DNA of 27,879 nucleotides from Clostridiales bacterium UBA4653 (GTDB lineage: Bacteria > Bacillota > Clostridia > Oscillospirales > CAG-272). Of the stretch, positions 7,225 to 15,829 are shown one piece after another (within the stretch, counting starts at the first letter, position 1; the number at the start of each line of letters is the position of its first letter). The stretch spans positions 1,462 through 29,340 of the forward strand of contig DHMB01000153.1 in NCBI GenBank assembly GCA_002405565.1. The letters are read 5' to 3'. Under the pieces are notes generated by a model. The model had not been told where the DNA came from, ran no database searches, and saw only the letters and a program-made list of their open reading frames with translations. A program made the translations under genes and the position numbers.

Positions 7225-9135
7225 ATGAAAAAATTCTCATCAAAAAGAGCATTGCTTCTCAGTGTACTTTCGATGGTAATCTGCGTTTCAATGCTCATCG
7301 GTTCGACCTTTGCATGGTTTACGGACTCCGCAACGGCAAACGTCAACACGATTCAGGCGGGCAACCTTGAAGTTGACCTCCAGGTCAAAAATGCGGAAGG
7401 CAACTGGGTATCCGCAGACAAAACAACGCTCAATTTCCTCCGCAAGGACGAAAACGGCAACCTCGTAGCGGACGCAAACATCCTTTGGGAACCGGGATGC
7501 ACATTTGAGCTTCCCGAACTCAGAATTGTAAACAAGGGCGACCTTGCTCTCAAGTATCAGCTCGTTATCACGGGCGCGAAGAGCGCAAACGACGACGGCA
7601 AGGACGGTCTCAAGCTGCTTGAAGTCCTCAAGTTCACGGCTTCCGTTGGCGGTACCGACGGCACGGCTGTCAACGTAAAGGACGGCGGCGCGGTCGCAAC
7701 GGGCAAGCTTGACAAAAACGGCGACGAAGCACTCGTCAAGATAAGCGCAAGCATGGATACGACTGCCGGCAACGAATACAGAGGTCTGAAAATCGGCGGA
7801 ATCTCCGTAAAGGTTGTTGCAACACAGGCTACATATGAATATGACTCCAATGGCAACAAGTACGACGAGGGCGCGGAATTCTCCGAAACAATCGCGGCAG
7901 GCAAGACCTTCACAGGCAAGTCCACAGTCGACGCGGGTATTGTCGCAACAAATCCGAACGCAATCGCAGTCAAAGCAATCGGCACAAGTGCCGACGTTAC
8001 AATCAACGGAGGTTTCTTTGACGGCGGCGAGGGCGGCAATAACATAGGCGTTTGCGCGGCAAACGGCGCTAAGGTCACAATCAACGGCGGTACGTTCACG
8101 GTCGGCGGCGACGCAGACGGCTACGGCAACTCCGTTGTATATTCGCAGGGCGGCACAATCGTTATAAACGGCGGCTTCTTCTATACAAACTGCTCGTACG
8201 GCGGCAGATATTATGTTCTCAACCAGAGCAACGGCAACCCCGGAACAATCACGGTTTACGGCGGTACGTTCGTAAACTATGACCCCTCCACAGGCGATGA
8301 CAACCTCGGCGGCAACTTCGTTGCGGAAGGTTACATAGTCACAAGCGAAAAACAGGCAAACGGCGACGTTTGGTATACGGTTGTCAAGGGTGCAAACGTA
8401 AGCACGGGCAGCGAGCTTGCTTCTGCTGTCAAAAACGGCGGCACGGTCGTTCTCAATGACGACATCACGCTCTCCGCACCTTTTGAAGTTCCCGCGGGCA
8501 CGGACGTAACTATCGACCTGAACGGCAAAACAGTAACTGCAACAGGCAATTTTGTAACAGTCAATGCCGGCGCAAAGCTCACAATATCGGGCGGTACTGT
8601 CGACTCCGGCAGATATATTTTCAACGTCAATGGCGGCGAGGTTGTTGTAAACGGCGGTAACTTCACAGCGAAGGAAACCGCTTGCGCGCTGTTCGGCGGC
8701 AGCAAGCTGACTGTAAACGACGGCACGTTCACTTCAAAGGACAACGCCGTTATCGCAACGAACGGTTCTTCCGCAGACGGCTGTGAAATTACAGTCAACG
8801 GCGGCGTTTTCAATGCCAACATCACATCCGCCGGCTATATTGCCTGCGGTATCTACGTCGCAAACAAGGACACTGTCAACGTAAATGCGGGCACGTTCAA
8901 CGTTACTGACGGCGTCGGTATTCTCATGCGTGCAGGTCACACAACAGTCGGCAAGGACGTTGTCATCAACCTGACAAACACAGGCAAGGTAACAGCGGGC
9001 AAAGTCGGCGACGCTAACATCGACATCACAACGCCGAGCTACCTTGTTATGGACGTTCGTTCCGGTTATCCCGGCGCAACGGCAGGCTTCGAAATCACAA
9101 ACAACAGCTCATACGAGCTCGTGGAATACAAATAA
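7225..9135 (+). CDS. Paralogue 1: SipW-dependent exported protein, TasA/CalY-like domain plus beta-helix region
   Basis: A 636-residue secreted protein. The signal peptide ends in GSTFA|WFTDS (predicted cut after Ala30), equivalent to the GGTWA|AF site of Bacillus TasA, followed by GNLEVDL. A TasA/CalY-like domain spans to about 205 (EPGCTFELPEL, GDLALKYQ, MDTTAGNEYRGLK, VVATQ). The rest is Gly/Asn/Thr-rich with repeated short strands such as VTINGGFF, VTINGGTF, IVINGGFF and ITVYGGTF, typical of a right-handed parallel beta-helix. There is no sortase motif and no C-terminal membrane helix, so retention would be by polymerisation or association. The start is ATG at 7225 behind AAAAGGAG with six bases of spacing. 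A VNYDP...VAEGY...GDVWYTVVK module is shared with paralogue 2. Function inferred: surface fibre or matrix subunit. Confidence 0.88.
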   Translation: MKKFSSKRALLLSVLSMVICVSMLIGSTFAWFTDSATANVNTIQAGNLEVDLQVKNAEGNWVSADKTTLNFLRKDENGNLVADANILWEPGCTFELPELRIVNKGDLALKYQLVITGAKSANDDGKDGLKLLEVLKFTASVGGTDGTAVNVKDGGAVATGKLDKNGDEALVKISASMDTTAGNEYRGLKIGGISVKVVATQATYEYDSNGNKYDEGAEFSETIAAGKTFTGKSTVDAGIVATNPNAIAVKAIGTSADVTINGGFFDGGEGGNNIGVCAANGAKVTINGGTFTVGGDADGYGNSVVYSQGGTIVINGGFFYTNCSYGGRYYVLNQSNGNPGTITVYGGTFVNYDPSTGDDNLGGNFVAEGYIVTSEKQANGDVWYTVVKGANVSTGSELASAVKNGGTVVLNDDITLSAPFEVPAGTDVTIDLNGKTVTATGNFVTVNAGAKLTISGGTVDSGRYIFNVNGGEVVVNGGNFTAKETACALFGGSKLTVNDGTFTSKDNAVIATNGSSADGCEITVNGGVFNANITSAGYIACGIYVANKDTVNVNAGTFNVTDGVGILMRAGHTTVGKDVVINLTNTGKVTAGKVGDANIDITTPSYLVMDVRSGYPGATAGFEITNNSSYELVEYK

Positions 9136-9145
9136 GCCAATCACA

Positions 9146-9205
9146 CCTCTCCTCCCTTCGGAGGAGGGGCGAATAAAGGGCATAAGCCTTATGCCTTTCA
9201 TTCGC
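9146..9205 (+). repeat. Two-hairpin element after paralogue 1
   Basis: Hairpin 1 (9146-9169): CCTCTCCTCC, loop, GGAGGAGGGG. Hairpin 2 (9169-9205): GCGAATAAAGGGCATAAG pairs with CTTATGCCTTTCATTCGC with two imperfect positions. The same two-part element follows each of the five paralogues. A further hairpin, GGTCGC/GCGACC at 9220-9235, precedes the GGCAAAATC stretch and the ribosome-binding site of the next gene. The T run is poor, so read-through or RNA processing is as likely as termination. Confidence 0.8.
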
Positions 9206-9264
9206 CTTTCGGCGAGAGCGGTCGCGATTGCGACCGGGCAAAATCACAAAAGAAGGAGATTTTT

Positions 9265-11178
9265 ATGAAAAGATTTTCCACAAAGCACGCATTGCTGCTC
9301 AGCGTACTTTCCATCGTTATCTGCGCGTCAATGCTCATCGGTTCGACTTTTGCATGGTTCACGGACTCCGCAACCGCAAATGTCAACACGATTCAGGCAG
9401 GTAACCTTGACGTTGAGCTTGTAAAGGCTGACGGCAGCCCCCTGACAACCGCCCTCAGCTGGGTAAAAGCAGAAGGCCACGAGGACGAAACCGTTCTCTG
9501 GGAGCCGGGCTGCGAATACAGTCTCGAAGGCTTCAAAATCAGAAACGCAGGCGACCTTGCTCTCAAATATAAGGTTGTCATCAGCGGACTGACAGGCGAC
9601 GCAACTCTTCTCAATGCCATCGAGTTCACGGTCAAGAAGGGTGATACAGAAGTTTCGCTCGACGATTTTGAAGGTAAGCTCCTCCCGAAGGACTCCGTCG
9701 CAACAGATAAATTCGAGGCTTATGAAACCTCCGTCATCACCATCACAGGCAAGATGAAGCAGGACGCCGGCAACGAATATAAGGGTCTTTCAATTGACGG
9801 TATCAAGATTACCGTTTACGCAACACAGGTCGGTTACGAATCCGACTCAAAGGACAATACGTATGATAATGACGCTACATATTATCCCGTAATCGACGCG
9901 GCAGGTCTCAAAACGGCGCTTGCTCTCGGCGGAGATATCTCCGTTGAAAAGGACGTTCCGACAAGCGGCGACGACACGCTTGACGCTCGCACGATAATCA
10001 CCAAGCCCACAAACCTCAATCTCAAGGGAAAGATTATCACACCCGACAACATGGGCAATAACGGTAACAACTTTGTAGCTCTCGTTGTTGACGCAGACAC
10101 AACAATTGACGCGGCAACAAACGGCGGTATCGACACGGGCGTAAACGGCGCTTATGCCATAAACGTCCGCAAAGGCGCAAAACTCACAATCAACAGCGGT
10201 TATTATTACGGCGGCGGCACAGCCGTTCAGGTTCAGAAGGGCGAGCTCGTTATCAACGGCGGTTTCTTTGCCGTTGAGCCTTACAGCAACCCCGTTTACG
10301 GCAACAAGTTCCTTCTCAACTGCATCGACGCGGCTCTCAAGGACGGCACGGCAAAGATCACTGTTTACGGCGGTACATTCGTAAACTATGACCCCTCCGA
10401 CAGCGCTTCCGAAAACCCGCACGGCAACTTCGTTGCAGAAGGCTACACGGTTATCTCCGAAACACAGGAAAACGGCGACGTCTGGTATACTGTTGTTAAG
10501 GAAGGCGCGACAATCCGCGACGTAGCTTCCGCAGACGATCTCAAAGCGGTTGCGGCAGAAGTCAAATCCGGCGACATCGTAAGACTTACAAGCGATATCA
10601 CCGTAAGCGAAACGATTAAATTCGGCGTAAGCGGATTCACATTCGACGGCAACGGTCACACAATCACCGCGGCTATGACGGACGCGGAAATCACAAATCT
10701 CAAAACTCTCCTCTCCTTCGGTTATGACAGCACAACATATTGCACAGGCGTAACCGTAAAAAATGTCAATTTCGCAGGCAAGGGCGGCAGAGCAATGCAT
10801 TTCCACGGCGGCACAGTTTCAACGCTTGAAAACGTAACAATCTCCGGCGAATGGAGCCTTGCAATCAACTTCTTCGGCACGCACGGCGGCGTTATGACAA
10901 ACTGCAATATTTCCAGCAGCTATGCAAACAAATATGCAAAGTCCACTATCTTTGCAAATGAGCAGTCTTCAAACCAGATCGTTCTCAAGGGAACAACAAT
11001 CGACTCGATATTCGTAAACGCAACCGATAAGGGCGCGACATACGCAAACGGCGGTATAAAGGTTATCGTCGGCAGCGGCTCGACAGTCGGCACAGTCCAT
11101 ACGAACAAAGGCATAACACGCACATTCGTTACGGTTGACGGCGGAACAGTCGGCGAGATACTTGCTGACGTCGATTAA
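9265..11178 (+). CDS. Paralogue 2: SipW-dependent exported protein, TasA/CalY-like domain plus beta-helix region
   Basis: A 637-residue protein with nearly the same signal peptide as paralogue 1 (GSTFA|WFTDSATANVN, cut after Ala30) and the same N-terminal domain markers (GNLDVEL, EPGCEYSLEGF, GDLALKYK, DAGNEYKGL, VYATQ). The C-terminal region has beta-helix-like strands (KLTINSGYY, ELVINGGFF, KITVYGGTF), then the VNYDP...GDVWYTVVK module found also in paralogue 1. It ends with a different set of helix rungs (FTFDGNGHTI, VTVKNVNFAG, STLENVTISG). The start is ATG at 9265 behind AAGGAG, six bases of spacing. No strong promoter is visible in the 129-base gap, so it may depend on read-through from paralogue 1. 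No anchor motif. Same inferred role as paralogue 1. Confidence 0.88.
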   Translation: MKRFSTKHALLLSVLSIVICASMLIGSTFAWFTDSATANVNTIQAGNLDVELVKADGSPLTTALSWVKAEGHEDETVLWEPGCEYSLEGFKIRNAGDLALKYKVVISGLTGDATLLNAIEFTVKKGDTEVSLDDFEGKLLPKDSVATDKFEAYETSVITITGKMKQDAGNEYKGLSIDGIKITVYATQVGYESDSKDNTYDNDATYYPVIDAAGLKTALALGGDISVEKDVPTSGDDTLDARTIITKPTNLNLKGKIITPDNMGNNGNNFVALVVDADTTIDAATNGGIDTGVNGAYAINVRKGAKLTINSGYYYGGGTAVQVQKGELVINGGFFAVEPYSNPVYGNKFLLNCIDAALKDGTAKITVYGGTFVNYDPSDSASENPHGNFVAEGYTVISETQENGDVWYTVVKEGATIRDVASADDLKAVAAEVKSGDIVRLTSDITVSETIKFGVSGFTFDGNGHTITAAMTDAEITNLKTLLSFGYDSTTYCTGVTVKNVNFAGKGGRAMHFHGGTVSTLENVTISGEWSLAINFFGTHGGVMTNCNISSSYANKYAKSTIFANEQSSNQIVLKGTTIDSIFVNATDKGATYANGGIKVIVGSGSTVGTVHTNKGITRTFVTVDGGTVGEILADVD

Positions 11179-11188
11179 CAAGACCATT

Positions 11189-11250
11189 CCCACCTCCCCC
11201 GGGAGGTGGGGCAAGCGAAGGATATAAAAATTTTTGTATCTTTCGTTTGC
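11189..11250 (+). repeat. Two-hairpin element after paralogue 2
   Basis: Hairpin 1 (11189-11210): perfect CCCACCTCCC/GGGAGGTGGG. Hairpin 2 (11211-11250): GCAAGCGAAGGATATAAAAA against TTTTTGTATCTTTCGTTTGC, in which every position that is not Watson-Crick is a G-U pair on the plus-strand RNA. Confidence 0.82.
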
Positions 11251-11300
11251 CGATGGGAATACCGGAGCAAAATCATTTCCAAATGAAAGGAGACAATTTT

Positions 11301-11354
11301 ATGAAAGTTGCACAATCGGCATTTTGCACAAGCGGGGGGGGCAACTCCTTTTGA
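11301..11354 (+). CDS. Possible 17-residue leader peptide containing a G8 tract
   Basis: ATG at 11301 follows a strong AAAGGAG with nine bases of spacing and opens the frame MKVAQSAFCTSGGGNSF, ending in TGA. The three Gly codons lie in a run of eight G (11334-11341), a possible slippage site. Losing one G would move the stop to 11403, a few bases before the leader hairpins of paralogue 3. Similar peptide strings (ALCTTGGGSF, ALRRCGGNF) can be read in the equivalent leaders of paralogues 5 and 1 but without such a start signal. It could instead be a relic of a duplicated gene start. Translation is unproven. Confidence 0.3.
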   Translation: MKVAQSAFCTSGGGNSF

Positions 11355-11409
11355 GTTAGTCAATTTGACCAAATACGCTTGCGCAAAAAATTTAATTTTC
11401 TGAGCAGAA

Positions 11410-11466
11410 TGTCTTTTCCCTGCCGACGCGGAAAGATGTTCTTCCCCATTCCGCGACGGCAAAAAA
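11410..11466 (+). promoter_or_regulatory. Leader hairpin of paralogue 3 (possible attenuator)
   Basis: GCCGACGCGGAA (11422-11433) pairs with TTCCGCGACGGC (11449-11460) over twelve positions with one A-A mismatch and a 15-base loop. It lies directly before CAAAAAATC and the AAAGGAG of paralogue 3. An upstream TGTCTTTTCC (11410-11419) can compete for GGAAAGA in the first arm, with one bulge. This is the same three-segment order seen in the paralogue 5 leader. Confidence 0.5.
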
Positions 11467-11485
11467 TCTATAAAGGAGAAAAGAC

Positions 11486-13756
11486 ATGAAAAACTTTTCA
11501 TCAAAAAAGGCATTGTTTCTCAGCGTGATCTCGATGGTCATCTGCGTTTCAATGCTCATCGGCTCGACGTTTGCATGGTTTACGGACTCCGCAACGGCAA
11601 GCGTCAACACAATCACGTCCGGTAATCTCGAGATTGCTCTCGAAATGTCAACGGACGGCGGCAACACATGGGAAACTGTTGATGACAACAGCACACTCGA
11701 CTTCCTCGTAAACGGAAAGCTCCCCGCAAGCGACGAAACAATCCTCTGGGAGCCGGGATGCACATTTGAGCTTCCCCTTCTCCGCGTCCGTAACGCAGGC
11801 GACCTCGCTCTCAAGTATCAGGTTGTCATCTCCGGTGCAACAAACGGAAATGCAGACGGCAAGGACGGTCTCAAGCTGCTTGAAGTTGTCAAGTTCACAG
11901 CTTCCGTTGACGGTGCCGAAGGCACAGCTGTAAACGTAAAAGACGGCACGGCAGTTGCAAAGGGCATGCTCGTTCCCGCAAGCAAGGCTGAAGGCGACAA
12001 CAAGAACGTACAGACGGTCAAGATCTCCGCTCACATGGACGAAACAGCAGGCAACGAATACAAGGGCCTCATCGTCAAGGGTATCAAGATCAACGTTGTT
12101 GCAACACAGGCTACATATGAGTATGACTCAAACAGCAACCAGTACGACGCAGGCGCTGAAATGGTTTACCCCGAAGGTATAACAAAGGACAGCTTCGCCG
12201 AAAATCAGACCTCCGTTGACTCCAACGGTAACTTCTATACATCTTTTGAGAGCGCTATGGCGGGCGTTGCAGACGGCGGCACTCTCTATTTCAAGGAAGG
12301 CTCCACAATCGACTTCCCCACTCACCTCAACGTAACAAAGAACATAACAATTCAGGGCAACGGCGCTGATTTCTCCGGCAAGGATATTTCAATCGGTACA
12401 TATGCCGCTCCCGAAAACACGGAAACAACAATCGAAATTTACAATGCGAAGAACCTCGTTGTATGGGGTCAGCCCACAGCAAACCTCTCCGACAGCTGCA
12501 CATGGAATGTAAAATTCTATAACTGCGCAAACGACGGCGCCAACTTCCTTATGTACAGAGGCGGCGACTCCACAACCGCAAAGATCAACCTCGTAATTGA
12601 AAACTGCAAGGCAAACGGCTTTGGCGATTCCATCGTTCACACAACGGCAGACGGCAGCATCGTTATAAAGAACACATCCTTTACAAACAACTGCGCTCCT
12701 GTAAACATTGCTCACAAGCAGTCCGGCACAATGACGGTTTCCGTTGAAAACTGCACATTCGTAAACTGCGGCAAGGTTGACGAAGCAAACGATTACTTCG
12801 CTCCCGCACGTTTCGTAAACAACAGCACAGTCGGCACGCTTAACGTTACTCTTACAAACAACGGCTTCTCCGGCACAATCGGCACAAACGGCGACATCCT
12901 TCTCGGCGATTACAGAACCGGCAAGGAATCTCACAAGGTTACCGCAACTATCGTAACCTCCGCTCCCGTTATGGTTAAGTCCTCCGAAGACGCTGCTTAC
13001 AGCTACGCAGGCGGCACAATCGTTGCAGGACTCAAGAAGGCAACAGCTAAAGACCAGACAGAACTCGATAACGTTATCTCCTCCGCAACAGAGCCCACGA
13101 AAGTTACACTCAGCGAAGGAACATATACGCTTCCCGCCATCACAGGCAATAAGGATGTTACTATTTCCGGAGACGAAAACACCGTAATCGATATGACAGC
13201 AAGCGGCATTATCGGTGCACAGAACGCAGGACTGGATTTGACAATTGAAGGCGCAACCGTTCAGTTTACTAATGATAATTACAAAGGCGTAACTCATTCC
13301 AAGAAAGTAACATATAAAGATTGCACAATCAAGGGTCTTCAGTTCCTTTATGCCGATGAGGTAGAATTCATCAATTGCGAATTCGTTCAGGAAAATGATG
13401 ACGCTTATCACATCTGGACATATGGTGCAAAGAACGTAACATTCACAGACTGTAAGTTCAACAGCACAAGCAGCAGCAAAGCTATTCTTTGCTATATTGA
13501 AGGTTCGGGCAATGAATTTACACGTACATTCAACCGTTGCGAATTCGTTGCAACAGGCACAGCAGAGAAGTCTGCAATCATGATAAATCCGACCGCAAGT
13601 GCCGGAACAAACAAATATGTTATAAACATCAACGACTGCACAGCAACCGGATACGGTGAAAACGGTATCAGCGGTCAGACAATTGTCGGTGTCAAGGAAA
13701 CAGTTAAAGACAATATAACTGTAAACATCAACGGCACAACAGTTTATACTCACTAA
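11486..13756 (+). CDS. Paralogue 3: SipW-dependent exported protein, TasA/CalY-like domain plus long beta-helix region
   Basis: The longest family member, 756 residues. Signal peptide with GSTFA|WFTDSATASVN (cut after Ala30), then GNLEIAL, EPGCTFELPLL, GDLALKYQ, MDETAGNEYKGL and VVATQ mark the TasA/CalY-like domain to about residue 205. The remaining 550 residues contain two successive beta-helix-like regions with different rungs: first NITIQGNGADF, LVIENCKANG, VSVENCTFVNCG; then, after about residue 535, VTYKDCTIKG, VEFINCEFVQ, VTFTDCKFNS. The second region is coded by visibly more A/T-rich DNA (about 13085-13756), suggesting a module of separate origin. The start is ATG at 11486 behind AAAGGAG. 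No wall-anchor motif. Function inferred as for the other paralogues. Confidence 0.88.
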   Translation: MKNFSSKKALFLSVISMVICVSMLIGSTFAWFTDSATASVNTITSGNLEIALEMSTDGGNTWETVDDNSTLDFLVNGKLPASDETILWEPGCTFELPLLRVRNAGDLALKYQVVISGATNGNADGKDGLKLLEVVKFTASVDGAEGTAVNVKDGTAVAKGMLVPASKAEGDNKNVQTVKISAHMDETAGNEYKGLIVKGIKINVVATQATYEYDSNSNQYDAGAEMVYPEGITKDSFAENQTSVDSNGNFYTSFESAMAGVADGGTLYFKEGSTIDFPTHLNVTKNITIQGNGADFSGKDISIGTYAAPENTETTIEIYNAKNLVVWGQPTANLSDSCTWNVKFYNCANDGANFLMYRGGDSTTAKINLVIENCKANGFGDSIVHTTADGSIVIKNTSFTNNCAPVNIAHKQSGTMTVSVENCTFVNCGKVDEANDYFAPARFVNNSTVGTLNVTLTNNGFSGTIGTNGDILLGDYRTGKESHKVTATIVTSAPVMVKSSEDAAYSYAGGTIVAGLKKATAKDQTELDNVISSATEPTKVTLSEGTYTLPAITGNKDVTISGDENTVIDMTASGIIGAQNAGLDLTIEGATVQFTNDNYKGVTHSKKVTYKDCTIKGLQFLYADEVEFINCEFVQENDDAYHIWTYGAKNVTFTDCKFNSTSSSKAILCYIEGSGNEFTRTFNRCEFVATGTAEKSAIMINPTASAGTNKYVININDCTATGYGENGISGQTIVGVKETVKDNITVNINGTTVYTH

Positions 13757-13767
13757 TCTTTTCTCCA

Positions 13768-13830
13768 CCTCTCCTCCCCCGGGAGGAGGGGCAGATAAAG
13801 GACATAAAGCAATTTGTGTCTTTTGTTTGC
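13768..13830 (+). repeat. Two-hairpin element after paralogue 3
   Basis: Hairpin 1 (13768-13791): CCTCTCCTCCC/GGGAGGAGGGG with one G-T pair. Hairpin 2 (13791-13830): GCAGATAAAGGACATAAA against TTTGTGTCTTTTGTTTGC; the four non-Watson-Crick positions are all G-U in plus-strand RNA. Confidence 0.82.
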
Positions 13831-13978
13831 CCGATGGGCAGGGTGTGACAATAGCCGGGCGTCCTTTCGGCTGTCGTCGCGTCCCGTCCGACAAGGCAAA
13901 ATGTACTGCGGGGGGCGCTATGACACTTCCTTTCAAGCATTTTAGGAAATTGCGGCAGTACAGGCAGGCAGAAACGGT

Positions 13979-14008
13979 TTGACTTCGCTTTTTCGTTTCT
14001 GTTTTATA
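13979..14008 (+). promoter_or_regulatory. Possible promoter for paralogue 4
   Basis: TTGACT, an 18-base spacer and TTTATA, about 45 bases before the ATG. A short G6 tract (13910-13915), in the same leader position as the longer G runs of other paralogues, lies upstream. Confidence 0.42.
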
Positions 14009-14051
14009 AGCAAAAGCGGGGAAATAAAAAACAACAAGGAGAAAGAAGACA

Positions 14052-15506
14052 ATGAAAAGCTCTTCAAGAAGATTGCTGTTCAGCATGGTCACAATGATCG
14101 TCTGCATAGCAATGCTCGTTGGTTCGACCTTCGCATGGTTCACAGATACCTCGAAGTCAGCCAACAATGTCATCAAACCCGGTCGTCTCGATCTCGACGT
14201 TGAGTACACACTCGACGGTGAAAACTGGGAAGATCTCGACGGCGCTGAAAACCTGTTCGGCAACGGTCTCTTTGAGCCGGGATACACACGCGTTGTTGCT
14301 TTCAAAGTAAGAAACAACGGCAGTCTCGCGTTCAAGTACAGCATGTCGCTTGACATCATCAGCGAAACAATGGGTGTAAACGTGGCCGGCGAAGAATTCG
14401 CTCTCTCAGATTACCTCGTTGTTTCAACATCTCCCGCTCAGGAATGGACGGAAGGTAACGTAATCGGTCAGATCTATCTTCAGATCGCATTTGACCGCGA
14501 TCAAAGCAGAGCCATCGGCTGGACGGACTCTCATCTCAGAGAAACCGATTTCGGCGCAAACGATGTGGTTCTTACTCCCGGTCAGGAAATTGTTTCCATG
14601 CTCAGAGTCTACATGCCCACAGACGTTGACAACGTTGCAAACTCAAAGGACGACGACAGCACTCCCGAGCTCAATCTCGGCGTAACTGTTGTTGCAACGC
14701 AGGCTTCTATCGAAGAGGACAGCTACGACAGCAAGTATGACGCAAACGCTACATATCCCGACGTTGTTGTTATCGGCAAGGATACAGCTGAGGACGAACT
14801 CGTATCCGATAAGAAGGTTATCAATGTTGCTCTTTCCGAGAACATCACGATTGACGTAAAGCCTTATGACGACAAGCCTCTCGGCGGCGCTTCCACAGAA
14901 GCCATCGTCATTGACGGTCAGGGCAAGACAATCACCTTCAACCAGACAAACAGCGACTGGAACAACATCACTTGGGGCAATGCAAAGCTCATCATCAAAA
15001 ACGCTGTTATCGACAACAGCGGTTACAATGCCGACGGCGGCACATGGAACGCTCACAACATCACCTTCAGGGGCAATGTTGAGCTCAAGGACGTTACATT
15101 CAAGAATGCTGTTGCCATCGACGGCAAGGCAACTCTTACAAACGTTAAAATCTCCGACAAGACAGCTACTCAGGACGCTTACATGCTCTGGATATGTGCA
15201 GGCTCCGATGTAACTCTCAACAACTGCACAATTGACGGCACAAGCTCGGCAGGCAAGGCAAACCGTGCAATCGCCATCAAGGATCAGTACGTTGACGGTC
15301 CCGGAATGACAAAGCTTCTTGTCAAGGGCGGCAAGATCTCTTCCGATAAGTATGCGGCAGTTCTCGTAACATCCGCAGGCGGCGCAAACATCACATTTGC
15401 GGGCACGGTTGATATCTCCGGCACTCAGGACGCGACAAACGCGGTCTGGTTCGACGGTTCGGACGCAAACATCACAGTTGTCGGCTGCACAAAGAAAGCA
15501 AGATAA
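14052..15506 (+). CDS. Paralogue 4: divergent SipW-dependent exported protein, TasA/CalY-like domain plus beta-helix region
   Basis: A 484-residue family member, the most divergent of the five. The signal peptide retains GSTFA|WFTD (cut after Ala28) but the following region differs (NNVIKPGRLDLDV). The domain markers are recognisable: FEPGYTRVVAFKV, GSLAFKYS, then VTVVATQ near residue 218. An insert with the stretch FDRDQSRAIGWTDSHLRE is not found in the others. The C-terminal part has beta-helix-like rungs (ITFRGNVELKDVTF, ATLTNVKIS, VTLNNCTIDG, ANITFAGTVDIS). The start is ATG at 14052 with AAGGAG about ten bases upstream. Its leader is unlike those of paralogues 1, 3 and 5, so its expression may be set differently. 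Confidence 0.87.
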   Translation: MKSSSRRLLFSMVTMIVCIAMLVGSTFAWFTDTSKSANNVIKPGRLDLDVEYTLDGENWEDLDGAENLFGNGLFEPGYTRVVAFKVRNNGSLAFKYSMSLDIISETMGVNVAGEEFALSDYLVVSTSPAQEWTEGNVIGQIYLQIAFDRDQSRAIGWTDSHLRETDFGANDVVLTPGQEIVSMLRVYMPTDVDNVANSKDDDSTPELNLGVTVVATQASIEEDSYDSKYDANATYPDVVVIGKDTAEDELVSDKKVINVALSENITIDVKPYDDKPLGGASTEAIVIDGQGKTITFNQTNSDWNNITWGNAKLIIKNAVIDNSGYNADGGTWNAHNITFRGNVELKDVTFKNAVAIDGKATLTNVKISDKTATQDAYMLWICAGSDVTLNNCTIDGTSSAGKANRAIAIKDQYVDGPGMTKLLVKGGKISSDKYAAVLVTSAGGANITFAGTVDISGTQDATNAVWFDGSDANITVVGCTKKAR

Positions 15507-15521
15507 CAAAAGATGACTTCA

Positions 15522-15584
15522 CCTCTCCGCCTTCGGGCGGAGGGGCAAACGAAGGATATAAAGAGATTTGTGTCTTTCGTTTGC
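15522..15584 (+). repeat. Two-hairpin element after paralogue 4
   Basis: Hairpin 1 (15522-15545): CCTCTCCGCC, loop TTCG, GGCGGAGGGG. Hairpin 2 (15545-15584): GCAAACGAAGGATATAAA against TTTGTGTCTTTCGTTTGC; the three differences from perfect pairing are G-U in plus-strand RNA. Confidence 0.82.
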
Positions 15585-15634
15585 CTTTTGGTGCGGACAA
15601 GGCGGATATGGGCAGAAATGTTGCCCGCAAGGAT

Positions 15635-15740
15635 GTTTTCCGTCAGTCTGCACAATTGTGCATTATGCACTACGGGGGGGGGTAGTTTTCAAACCTTTTG
15701 TGCAATATATACAAGGCTTGCAGCAGTGCTTATTTTCAGG
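15635..15740 (+). repeat. Upstream part of the paralogue 5 leader, with G9 tract (homologous to leader 1)
   Basis: GTTTTCCGTC starts a block shared with 7042 onward. It contains the palindromes GCACAATTGTGC and GTGCATTATGCAC, a run of nine G (15674-15682) and TTTTGTGCAATATATAC. The G run length differs among the leaders (5, 8, 6 and 9 before paralogues 1, 3, 4 and 5). The palindromic text resembles low-complexity interspersed repeats, so its origin may be a mobile or repeat sequence rather than a dedicated switch. Confidence 0.55.
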
Positions 15741-15743
15741 TAC

Positions 15744-15810
15744 ACATCTTCCGTCTTTGGGAAACCGCTTCGCGGAAGATGTATCTTCCGCGAAGCGGCG
15801 AAAATTTTTT
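15744..15810 (+). promoter_or_regulatory. Leader of paralogue 5 with mutually exclusive hairpins (possible attenuator)
   Basis: Segment 1 ACATCTTCCG (15744-15753) pairs perfectly with CGGAAGATGT (15773-15782). The alternative is a perfect 34-base palindrome, 15765-15798, in which CCGCTTCGCGGAAGAT pairs with ATCTTCCGCGAAGCGG around GT, followed by six T (15805-15810) after a short A-rich gap. The two structures share bases and exclude each other, the layout of an antiterminator/terminator pair. The ribosome-binding site follows within ten bases, so control of translation is an alternative. No ligand or sensor is apparent. Confidence 0.55.
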
Positions 15811-15829
15811 CAATAAGGAGAGAAAGACT

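Noticed and set aside
12389..14359. A 656-codon open frame on the minus strand across paralogues 3 and 4
   Set aside because: Its translation is Cys/Ala/Val-rich with no domain, it spans two real genes and their hairpin element, and it arises from the strong ACA/GGC/AAC codon bias of the plus-strand genes. Similar long antisense frames (9847-10806, 14643-15509) have the same cause.
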